From an uncultured Roseateles sp. (GTDB taxonomy: Bacteria; Pseudomonadota; Gammaproteobacteria; Burkholderiales; Burkholderiaceae_C): a stretch of DNA of 64,000 bases. The position numbers and the translations under genes were made by a program. Under the pieces are notes generated by a model. The model was not told the origin of the DNA. It saw nothing but the letters and a program-made list of their open reading frames with translations, and did not search any database. The stretch covers positions 4,898,001-4,962,000 of the forward strand of contig NZ_OY729424.1 of assembly GCF_963422335.1 (NCBI RefSeq), in the 5' to 3' direction. Shown one piece after another: positions 50,071 to 56,891 of the stretch. How positions within the stretch are numbered: the stretch's first letter is position 1; each line of letters opens with the position of its first letter.

Positions 50071-50922
50071 ATGAGCAAGCTGCCAACCAATCCCGCCATG
50101 CCCATCCGGCCCGCCCCTGATCCGCTGGCCCAGGAGCTCGGCACGCTGCTGGCCGAGCCGCTGGCCCAGGCCTGGCAGGCAACCGATGCCCCTGCCGCAT
50201 TGCGCGAGCGCCTGACCGGTCGCCTGGCCGCCGCACGCCGCGCCGGGGCCGCCATGTTCACCGTGCGCCGGCGCTCGGCCGAGCGCCACACCCTTGCCCC
50301 CGGCGTGACGGCACAAACGCTGTACCGCGCCCAGCCCGGCCAGCCGCTGCGCCCCGGCGAGCCGCTGGGTGCAACGCTGATCGAACTGGCCGCAGGCGCC
50401 AGCTTCAACTCCGACGCGCTGAACAACGGCCCTCTGCACCGCGAGTGGCTGATGCTGTCGGGCCGTGCCCGGCTGGGCGGCGAGTGGCTGTCGCAGCGCG
50501 ACTACCACGTCACGCCGGCCGGCCAGGCGCCTGCGCAATGGTCATCGGACGACGGCGCGCTGCTGTTCCTGCGCGAGTCCGACCTGGCGGCGCAGCCAGG
50601 CGACCAAGCCCTGACCGTGCGCGATGCCGAAGCCGGCTGGCCCGAGTTCGTGCCAGGCATACGCCGGCGGGTGCTGTGGCAGCGCGATGGCCAGGCGGCG
50701 CTCTTGTACTTCGCCGAGGCCGGCGCCCAGGTACCCCATCACCGCCACGGCCACGACGAGGAATGCCTGATGGTCCAGGGCGAGCTGTTCCTGGACGACA
50801 TCCTGCTGCAGACCGGCGACTACCAGCTCGCCCCGGCCGGCACCGGCCACCGCCTCACCGAAACCGACACCGGCGTGGTGATCTACGCCCACGGTGACCT
50901 GGATCTGCAATTCATTGGCTGA
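50071..50922 (+). CDS. Double-cupin ChrR-like anti-sigma protein
   Basis: A 283-residue protein with a helical N terminus (PAALRERLTGRLAAARRAG) and two cupin domains at about 70-175 and 195-280. The second carries the metal motif PHHRHGHDEECLMVQGELFLDD. The first has lost most of the His/Glu ligands. The N-terminal zinc anti-sigma motif HxxxCxxC of classical ChrR is absent, so if it inhibits the neighbouring sigma factor it must do so without that zinc site. Signal sensing by the intact C-terminal cupin is likely, by analogy with ChrR response to singlet oxygen or peroxides. Confidence 0.8.
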   Translation: MSKLPTNPAMPIRPAPDPLAQELGTLLAEPLAQAWQATDAPAALRERLTGRLAAARRAGAAMFTVRRRSAERHTLAPGVTAQTLYRAQPGQPLRPGEPLGATLIELAAGASFNSDALNNGPLHREWLMLSGRARLGGEWLSQRDYHVTPAGQAPAQWSSDDGALLFLRESDLAAQPGDQALTVRDAEAGWPEFVPGIRRRVLWQRDGQAALLYFAEAGAQVPHHRHGHDEECLMVQGELFLDDILLQTGDYQLAPAGTGHRLTETDTGVVIYAHGDLDLQFIG

Positions 50923-50950
50923 ACCCGGTGCGCCGGGCGGAGGTGTGCTC

Positions 50951-52375
50951 ATGGCCGCGTTGGACCCCGGTTTCACCGATGCCCTGGCGCGCGCCGCCGG
51001 CCATGCACTGAGATTCCGCGCCGCCGTCGATGATCGCGCGCAGCACCCCGAGCTCGGCTACGCGCAGATGCTGGAGCGCTTTGCGGCGGCGCTGCCCGAG
51101 ACCGGCGAGGCGCCCGCGGCGGTGATAGACCGCCTGGCCGCCCTGGCTGCGCCGGGCCTGCATGCGATGACGGGCAGGCGCTTCTTCGGCTGGGTCATAG
51201 GCAGCTCGCATCCGGTCGGCGTGGCGGCCGACTGGCTGACCTCGGCCTGGGGGCAGAACGCAGGCAACCCCCTGGCTGCACCGGCCGCCGCTGCCTGCGA
51301 AACGGTGGCCGCCCGGTGGCTGCTGGAGCTGCTGGACCTTCCGCGCGAGGCCTCGGTCGGCTTCGTCACCGGCGCGACGATGGCCAATTTCGTCGGCCTG
51401 GCCGCCGCCCGCGGCGCGGTGCTGCGCCAAGCCGGATGGGATGCCGACGCACAGGGCCTGTTCGGCGCGCCACCCATCAACGTGCTGATCGGCGACGAGG
51501 CCCATGCCACCGTATTCTCGGCACTGCAGTTCCTGGGCCTGGGCCATGCCCGGGTGACGCGGGTGGCCACCGACGCACAGGGCGCCATCGTCCCCGCCGC
51601 CTTCGAGCAGGCGCTGCAAGCCGCACCGGCCGGCCCGCTGATCGTTATCCTGCAGGCCGGGCAGATCAATACCGGCGCCTTCGACCCGTTTGCGCAGCTG
51701 ATCCCGCTAGCACGGGCGCGCCAGGCCGGGGTCCACGTCGATGGCGCGTTCGGCCTGTGGGCACGGGCCTGCCCGCCGAGAGCGGCCCTGGCCGCGGCTG
51801 TCGAGCAGGCCGACTCCTGGGCCACGGACGGCCACAAATGGCTGCAGACGCCTTACGACTGCGGCTATGTGATCGTGCGCGACGCTGAGGTCCACCGGCG
51901 GGCGATGAGCATCAGCGCCAGCTACCTGCCCAGCGCGGCCGGCGAGCGCGACCCCTCGCACTACGTGCCCGAACTGTCGCGCCGTGCCCGCGGTTTCGCC
52001 ACCTGGGCCCTGATCAGCCATTTCGGGCGCGGCGGCATTGCCGCCATGGTCGAGCGGCATTGTGGGCTGGCCCGGCTGATGGCCGACCGCATCGCCCGGG
52101 CGCCCGGCGTGGCGCAGCTCAACGAGGTGGTGCTGAACCAGGCCGTGCTTCGCTTCGGCGCCGACCAGGCATCCGAGGTGGGCGATCGGCTGACCCGCGC
52201 CACCATCGCCCGGGTGCAGGAACAAGGGCACTGCTTTGTCGGCGGCGCGCAGTGGCGCGGACTGTGGGTGATGCGCCTGTCGGTGATCGGTGGCGAAACC
52301 GGCGAGGCCGAGGCCTTGCAGGCGGCCGACGCCATCGTCCAGGCCTGGCTCGAAGTGGGCGGCGCTGCGTCCTAG
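50951..52375 (+). CDS. PLP-dependent group II decarboxylase-like protein
   Basis: A 474-residue fold-type I PLP enzyme of the aromatic-amino-acid/glutamate decarboxylase superfamily. The PLP-binding Lys is K296 in SWATDGHKWLQTPYDCG, the cofactor Asp is D264 in VHVDGAFG, and FVTGATMANFVGLAAAR forms the phosphate-binding region. The ATG at 50951 follows GGAGG; its start lies 28 bases after the double-cupin stop, so it may belong to the sigma-controlled set. The amino-acid substrate is not clear from sequence. It overlaps the small convergent gene at 52372 by 4 bases. Confidence 0.87.
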   Translation: MAALDPGFTDALARAAGHALRFRAAVDDRAQHPELGYAQMLERFAAALPETGEAPAAVIDRLAALAAPGLHAMTGRRFFGWVIGSSHPVGVAADWLTSAWGQNAGNPLAAPAAAACETVAARWLLELLDLPREASVGFVTGATMANFVGLAAARGAVLRQAGWDADAQGLFGAPPINVLIGDEAHATVFSALQFLGLGHARVTRVATDAQGAIVPAAFEQALQAAPAGPLIVILQAGQINTGAFDPFAQLIPLARARQAGVHVDGAFGLWARACPPRAALAAAVEQADSWATDGHKWLQTPYDCGYVIVRDAEVHRRAMSISASYLPSAAGERDPSHYVPELSRRARGFATWALISHFGRGGIAAMVERHCGLARLMADRIARAPGVAQLNEVVLNQAVLRFGADQASEVGDRLTRATIARVQEQGHCFVGGAQWRGLWVMRLSVIGGETGEAEALQAADAIVQAWLEVGGAAS

Positions 52376-52602
52376 CGACCGTGCCGGCTCTTGGCCTTGC
52401 GGCCATCCAGCTCCAGCAGCTGGGTCTTCAGCAGCGACAGCAGCACGCGTGCGGTCTCTTCGGTGAAAAGCAGGGCGCTGGTGGGCGCCTTGTCTTCGGG
52501 CGTGACGGCGGGCGCGATCAGCGCGTCAACATGCAGCTTGATCAGGCCATGGGCAAAGCTCTGGCTCTTCACCTTCTGCAGTTCGATGTTGTAGGTTTTC
52601 AC
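52372..52602 (-). CDS. Small conserved hypothetical protein
   Basis: A 76-residue protein (MKTYNIELQKVKSQ start, basic RKAKSRHGR end) with a helical segment ETARVLLSLLKTQLLEL. It has no signal peptide, Cys pairs or known motif. A plausible ribosome site (GAGAACACCC region) precedes the ATG and the gene has its own 149-base upstream region shared with the divergent deacetylase gene. It resembles short hypothetical proteins seen in Burkholderiales, but I cannot assign a function. Confidence 0.6.
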   Translation of the reverse strand: MKTYNIELQKVKSQSFAHGLIKLHVDALIAPAVTPEDKAPTSALLFTEETARVLLSLLKTQLLELDGRKAKSRHGR

Positions 52603-52751
52603 AGGGTGTTCTCCAGCGGTACAGATGCAAAACCAGCAGGTTAACGCAGGCCGGTGCAGGACCTCAAAAATACCGCCCCGCCGGGGCTTGAGCGGCCCCC
52701 GGTTCTGGCTCAGAATGATGCCAATAAGAAACCAATTTCAGGGACAGGAAA

Positions 52752-54308
52752 ATGAAAATATCTGGGGAGATACGACGATTCATCGATGAGATCGTGACGA
52801 CAAGGCAGACAATTGGACTTGTTTTGGTATTTCTTCTGAGTGGCTGCGGCGGCAGCGGAGGCTCCAGCCCCAAACCGGTGGTGGTGGCGCCGCCGCCGGC
52901 GAGCAACCCCTGCCCCGCCCTGCCCGCTGTGCTGGGTGCATACAGCCTCGCGGCGGCCACCGACGGCTGCGCCGGCATCTACTTCGAAAGCGGAAACAGC
53001 TCGCTGGAGGGCCGCAAGACAGCCCTGCTGCCCGACCTGAGCGCGGCCCTGCTGGCCAGCCATCAGCGCCTGTCGATGACCGGTGTGAGGCTGCTGGTCA
53101 ACACCCGGGCGACAACAGCCGCCGCAAACGCCACGGCGCTGGCCGGCAAGCAGATCGAGCTGTCGCTGGCGCCCGAGCCGGCGGCCGCTCAGCCCCTGAG
53201 CTTTGCGCTGGCGCGTGCGGCGCTGCAGACGCGGCGGCTGGCCGATCTGGGAGCGCCCGCCACGCTGGCCGAGCATCTGGTCTTCGAGGGCCTGGCGCTC
53301 GCCTTCGCCACCGAAGTCTCCGGCCTGGTCTCGCCACAGACCCAGGCCATCGACGCCAGCGCCTACGCCGCCGTGCAGGCCAAGGCCCTGGCCGAGCTTG
53401 ACGCACCGCTGACCAACCGGGCGCGCTGGTTCGACGGCAGCGCCGAACTGCCCCGCTATGCCGGCCAGACGCTGGGCCATGATGCGGTGCAGCGCTACCT
53501 GGCCCAGCATCCGGGCAGCCGCGCGGGCCAGGCCTACGCGGTGGCCGCCAGCGAGATCGCACCCTATGTCGGCCCGGTCGATGCGGCCGCGCCGGAGCGG
53601 CAGTTCAAGGCCAGGGTGTTTGTGCGCACACCCGACATCAGCGACCAGATCGCCGTGGCCGAGCTGGCCCGGCAGGCCGACAAATTCCGCGGTGACTATT
53701 TCCTCGAAGGGCTGACGCAGCAAAAGACGGTGGCCCTGACCTTCGACGACGGTCCCTCGCCCTATACCCAGGGCATTCTGGACCTGCTGGCCAGGCACCA
53801 GGTGCACGCCACCTTCTACCTGATAGGCCAGAACCTGGAGCAGTTCCCGGACCTCGCCCGGGCCGCCCAGGCGGCCGGCCACACGCTGGCCAATCACAGC
53901 TGGGACCACCAGCACTTCAGCGGCCAGACGCCGCAGGCGCTATGGGCCAATCTGGAACGCACCAGCGACGCCTTCGAGCGCCTGCTCGGTTTCAGGCCCC
54001 GGCTGTACCGCCCGCCCTATGGCGAGGTCAGCGACGGCCAGGTGAGCCTGCTGGCCGGCCTGGGCATCAAGACCATTCTGTGGTCGATAGACACGCGCGA
54101 CTGGAATCTGCCCAGCGTGGTCAGCACCGACATCATCAGCAGCGCCACGCTCAACGCCCACGGCGAGGCGATGGTGCTGATGCACGACGGCGGCGGTGTG
54201 CGCAGCAACACGGTGCAGGCGCTGGAGGCCGTCATCCTGTACTACAAGGCCCAGGGCTACCGCTTCGTCACGGTGGACCAGATGATAGGCGTCAGCAAGG
54301 GGTTATGA
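52752..54308 (+). CDS. Lipoprotein: degenerate DUF2268-like domain fused to NodB polysaccharide deacetylase
   Basis: A 518-residue envelope lipoprotein with lipobox LLSGC (C32) and a short Gly/Ser/Pro linker. Residues about 65-275 resemble DUF2268-type zinc-peptidase domains (LAEHLVFEGLALAFATEVSG, then RYAGQTLGHDAVQRYLAQHP), but the expected HExxH site is missing. Residues about 320-515 form a complete NodB domain: catalytic/metal FDDGP (D332, D333), H382 and H386 in NHSWDH, RPPYGE and a late VLMHDGGG. It should deacetylate peptidoglycan or an exopolysaccharide at the cell surface. The fusion is unusual. The coding sequence begins in a stretch that is markedly less GC-rich than its surroundings. 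Confidence 0.85.
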   Translation: MKISGEIRRFIDEIVTTRQTIGLVLVFLLSGCGGSGGSSPKPVVVAPPPASNPCPALPAVLGAYSLAAATDGCAGIYFESGNSSLEGRKTALLPDLSAALLASHQRLSMTGVRLLVNTRATTAAANATALAGKQIELSLAPEPAAAQPLSFALARAALQTRRLADLGAPATLAEHLVFEGLALAFATEVSGLVSPQTQAIDASAYAAVQAKALAELDAPLTNRARWFDGSAELPRYAGQTLGHDAVQRYLAQHPGSRAGQAYAVAASEIAPYVGPVDAAAPERQFKARVFVRTPDISDQIAVAELARQADKFRGDYFLEGLTQQKTVALTFDDGPSPYTQGILDLLARHQVHATFYLIGQNLEQFPDLARAAQAAGHTLANHSWDHQHFSGQTPQALWANLERTSDAFERLLGFRPRLYRPPYGEVSDGQVSLLAGLGIKTILWSIDTRDWNLPSVVSTDIISSATLNAHGEAMVLMHDGGGVRSNTVQALEAVILYYKAQGYRFVTVDQMIGVSKGL

Positions 54309-54317
54309 ACCCGCCCC

Positions 54318-54587
54318 TCACCAGCTGACGTTGCCGCCCATGCGCAGGGCGTCCAGCCGCTGGTGCTCCGCCTCGCGTTGCGCCTTGGCCTCCAGATACA
54401 TCCAGCAGGGGGCGTTGATGTCGTCCAGCGTGTGTTCGCTCAGCTCGGCCAGGGCCAGCATGTCGACCTTGGCGCGGCGCCGGGCGCGCAGCAGCGCCCA
54501 GGGCTTCAGCAGGCCACCCAGCCAGCCTGCACTCAAGGCCGGGGCCGACGGCCCCAGGGTCGGGCAGGTCGTTGCGGTGCTCGTCAT
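54318..54587 (-). CDS. DUF1127-like small protein
   Basis: An 89-residue protein whose C-terminal half resembles DUF1127: RRRAKVDMLALAELSEHTLDDI, a helix rich in Arg followed by the L-x-x-LSxHTLxDI pattern. The N-terminal half is Thr/Pro/Gly-rich. The ATG at 54587 follows a GAGGA ribosome site. It is divergent from a LysR regulator gene, the arrangement found for many DUF1127 genes. DUF1127 proteins have been linked to RNA turnover and phosphate or carbon metabolism in alphaproteobacteria; function here is unknown. Confidence 0.72.
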   Translation of the reverse strand: MTSTATTCPTLGPSAPALSAGWLGGLLKPWALLRARRRAKVDMLALAELSEHTLDDINAPCWMYLEAKAQREAEHQRLDALRMGGNVSW

Positions 54588-54609
54588 GGGCTGTCCTCGG
54601 TAGTTGGTG

Positions 54610-54684
54610 CTGGTAAGCTTAGTCATCCAGTACCGCCAATGGAATCGACTTGTTCTGCACGAATTGGTCAGCTATGCTTACCAG
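54610..54684. promoter_or_regulatory. Mirror-image 13-base repeats between DUF1127-like and LysR genes
   Basis: CTGGTAAGCTTAG (54610-54622) and CTATGCTTACCAG (54672-54684) are inverted copies with one mismatch, 49 bases apart. Each lies close to one of the divergent starts (54587 on minus, 54685 on plus), and the second abuts the LysR ATG. The symmetry suggests a shared operator pair for the LysR protein. Some of the identity could be coincidental since only two copies are present. Confidence 0.5.
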
Positions 54685-55617
54685 ATGAGCCGTTTACCGC
54701 TGCACACCCTGCCCGCCTTCCGGGCCGTGGCCCGCCTCGACAATCTGCGCGCGGCGGCCGAGGAGCTGCATTTGACGCACAGCGCCGTGAGCCAGCAGAT
54801 CAAGCTGCTGGAGGAGCAGCTGGGCTTCGAGCTGTTCGACCGGCGCGGCCGGCGCATCGTGCTGAATGCCGCCGGCGCGGCCCTGCTGCGCGCCGTCGAG
54901 CCGGCGCTGACCCAGCTGGACGAGGGCGTGCGCGCCGCCGCGGCGGCGGCCAGCGGCACGGCGCACCGCTTGCGCGTCACCGTCCTGCCCTCGTTCGCCC
55001 AGCGCTGGCTGCTGCCGCGCATGGGCCAGTGGCGCGAGCAGCATCCCGACATCGCGATGGAGCTGCACACCTCGCAGCAGCTGATCGACCTGAAGCGCGA
55101 GGGCTTCCACGCCGCGCTGCGCCAGGGCCAGGGGCCGTGGCGCGGGCTGGAGGCCCAGTGCCTGATCGACTCCCCCTCGGTGGTGCTGGGCTCGCCGCGC
55201 GCCGCCCATCGGCTGCAGAGTGGCGACCCAGCCACGCTGGCGGCCCGCCTGGCCGACGAACCGCTGCTGGGCAATGTGTCGCGCTGGGAGGCCTGGTTTG
55301 CGCTGGCCGGGGTGCGCTGCCGTGTCAATCCGGTCGCGGCCTTCAATGACGCGGGCATGATGCTGCAGGCCGCCGAGCAGGATCTGGGCATCACCCTGAG
55401 CCGCGAACTGCTGGCCGCCGATGCGCTGCGCGAGGGCCGGCTGGTGCGGCTGTCACCGCTGATACTGCCCGATGACGAGCATGATTCCTTCTGGCTGGTC
55501 CATCCGCCCGAGTTGCGCGACTGGCCGCCGCTGCAGGCCCTGCGCGCCTGGCTGGTGGCCGAGCTGGAGCGCTCGGAGCAGCAGTTGCTGACCTCGACAA
55601 ACCTCGGAACACCGTGA
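54685..55617 (+). CDS. LysR-family transcriptional regulator (GcvA-like)
   Basis: A 310-residue LysR regulator of the GcvA subgroup, marked by LPLHTLPAFRAVARLDNLRAAAEELHL and HSAVSQQIKLLEEQLGFELFDRRGRR in the helix-turn-helix region (about 5-65). The effector domain runs to about residue 300. The ATG at 54685 gives the standard GcvA-type N terminus; an in-frame ATG at 54604 would start in the divergent gene's leader. It probably regulates the DUF1127-like gene, itself, or the overlapping methyltransferase gene downstream. The effector is unknown. Confidence 0.93.
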   Translation: MSRLPLHTLPAFRAVARLDNLRAAAEELHLTHSAVSQQIKLLEEQLGFELFDRRGRRIVLNAAGAALLRAVEPALTQLDEGVRAAAAAASGTAHRLRVTVLPSFAQRWLLPRMGQWREQHPDIAMELHTSQQLIDLKREGFHAALRQGQGPWRGLEAQCLIDSPSVVLGSPRAAHRLQSGDPATLAARLADEPLLGNVSRWEAWFALAGVRCRVNPVAAFNDAGMMLQAAEQDLGITLSRELLAADALREGRLVRLSPLILPDDEHDSFWLVHPPELRDWPPLQALRAWLVAELERSEQQLLTSTNLGTP

Positions 55618-56234
55618 TGCCACAAGCCCCAAGAACCCTGAACGCCCCCGCCGCCGAGCGCAACAAGCAGCCCATACTGGAAGTCTTGCAGCGGCTGCTG
55701 CCCGCCCGGGGCGTGGCACTGGAGATTGCCAGCGGCACGGGCCAGCATGCCGCGCATTTCGCCGCCGGACTGCCCGGCTGGACCTGGCAGCCCAGCGAGT
55801 ACGAAGCCGCCAACCTGGCCTCGATCGCCGCCTGGACCGCCGAGCTCGCGAATGTGTTGCCGGCCATTCAGCTCGATGTGCTGGCGGCCGACTGGCCGCT
55901 GCCGGCGGCAGCGCAGACGCTGGACGCCATTTTCTGCGCCAATATGCTGCACATCTCGCCCTGGGCCACCTGCGCGGCGCTGATGCGGGGTGCCGCACGC
56001 CATCTGGCACCGCAGGGCCGGCTGCTGACCTACGGCCCCTACCGGGTGCCGGGTGTTGCCACCGCGGCCAGCAATCTGGCCTTCGACGCCGATCTTCGCG
56101 CCCGCAACGCGGCCTGGGGGCTGCGCGACCTGGCCGAGGTCTGCGCCGAGGCCGACGCGGTCGGGCTGCGGCTGGTCGAGCAGATCGGCATGCCGGCCAA
56201 CAATCTGATGCTGATGTTCTCGCGCCGAACCTGA
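55617..56234 (+). CDS. DUF938 SAM-dependent methyltransferase
   Basis: A 205-residue class I methyltransferase-like protein of the DUF938 family. Typical features are the start APAAERNKQPILEVLQRLLP, the SAM-binding ALEIASGTGQHAAHFAAGLP, and WATCAALMRGAARHLAPQGR followed by LLTYGPYRV. Members are widespread in proteobacteria and uncharacterised. The ATG at 55617 overlaps the LysR stop by one base (TGATG); a GTG at 55614 overlapping as GTGA is an alternative. Translational coupling to the LysR gene is likely. Confidence 0.9.
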   Translation: MPQAPRTLNAPAAERNKQPILEVLQRLLPARGVALEIASGTGQHAAHFAAGLPGWTWQPSEYEAANLASIAAWTAELANVLPAIQLDVLAADWPLPAAAQTLDAIFCANMLHISPWATCAALMRGAARHLAPQGRLLTYGPYRVPGVATAASNLAFDADLRARNAAWGLRDLAEVCAEADAVGLRLVEQIGMPANNLMLMFSRRT

Positions 56235-56297
56235 CCCTGCCCGCTAAACTGCCGGCATTCCCACACCAGCTGCCCTTGCAGGGAGTGCTGCCCGCAG

Positions 56298-56879
56298 ATG
56301 AAACCCGTCCCAGGCGAGACCATCGAGGCCATGACCGTGCTGCTGCAGGCCTGGCGGCACGGTGATGCGTCGGCCTTCGCCCGCGTTATCGGCGCGGTGC
56401 ATGGCGAGTTTCTGCGCATGGCCGCGTCGCGGCTGCGCGGCCATGACCAGGCCACGCTGGGCAAGGGTGACGTCGTCAACGAGGCGATGCTGCGGCTGAT
56501 GCAGGCGCCCACCGATTGGCAGAACCGCGCACACTTTTTCGCTACCGTGTCGCTGACGATGCGCAGCGTGTTGCGCGAGCATGCCCGGGCCCGCCTGACC
56601 GACAAGCGCGGCGGCGGCCGCATGCAGCTGACCCTGACCGATGCGGCGCTGGGCGAGGAATCGATGGCGGCCGATCTGCTGACCCTGGACGCCCTGCTCG
56701 ATCGCCTCAGCGTCAACGACCCGCGCGGCTCCCAGGTCCTGCAGCTGACCTATTTCGCCGGCCTGCAGCGGGCCGACATTGCCGAGGTGCTGGAGATCTC
56801 CCTGACCACGGTGGACCGGGAACTGCGCTTTGCCCGGGCCTGGCTGGCCGAGCAGCTGGGCCGCGAGCTCGAAGCCTGA
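56298..56879 (+). CDS. ECF sigma factor of the kinase-associated (TIGR02999 / ECF43-like) type
   Basis: A 193-residue sigma factor. Region 2 shows LGKGDVVNEAMLRLMQAPTDW and NRAHFFATVSLTMRSVLREHA; region 4 shows GLQRADIAEVLEISLTTVDRELRFARAWL. The usual acidic DAED core in region 2.2 is replaced by GKGD with Thr53 just before it. In characterised relatives (EcfP of Vibrio, EcfK of Xanthomonas) the missing acidic charge is supplied by phosphorylation of a Thr by a partner Ser/Thr kinase. The next gene, 12 bases downstream, is such a kinase. This strongly suggests phospho-activation, though it is inferred. Confidence 0.88.
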   Translation: MKPVPGETIEAMTVLLQAWRHGDASAFARVIGAVHGEFLRMAASRLRGHDQATLGKGDVVNEAMLRLMQAPTDWQNRAHFFATVSLTMRSVLREHARARLTDKRGGGRMQLTLTDAALGEESMAADLLTLDALLDRLSVNDPRGSQVLQLTYFAGLQRADIAEVLEISLTTVDRELRFARAWLAEQLGRELEA

Positions 56880-56891
56880 GGCCGTTCAGCC

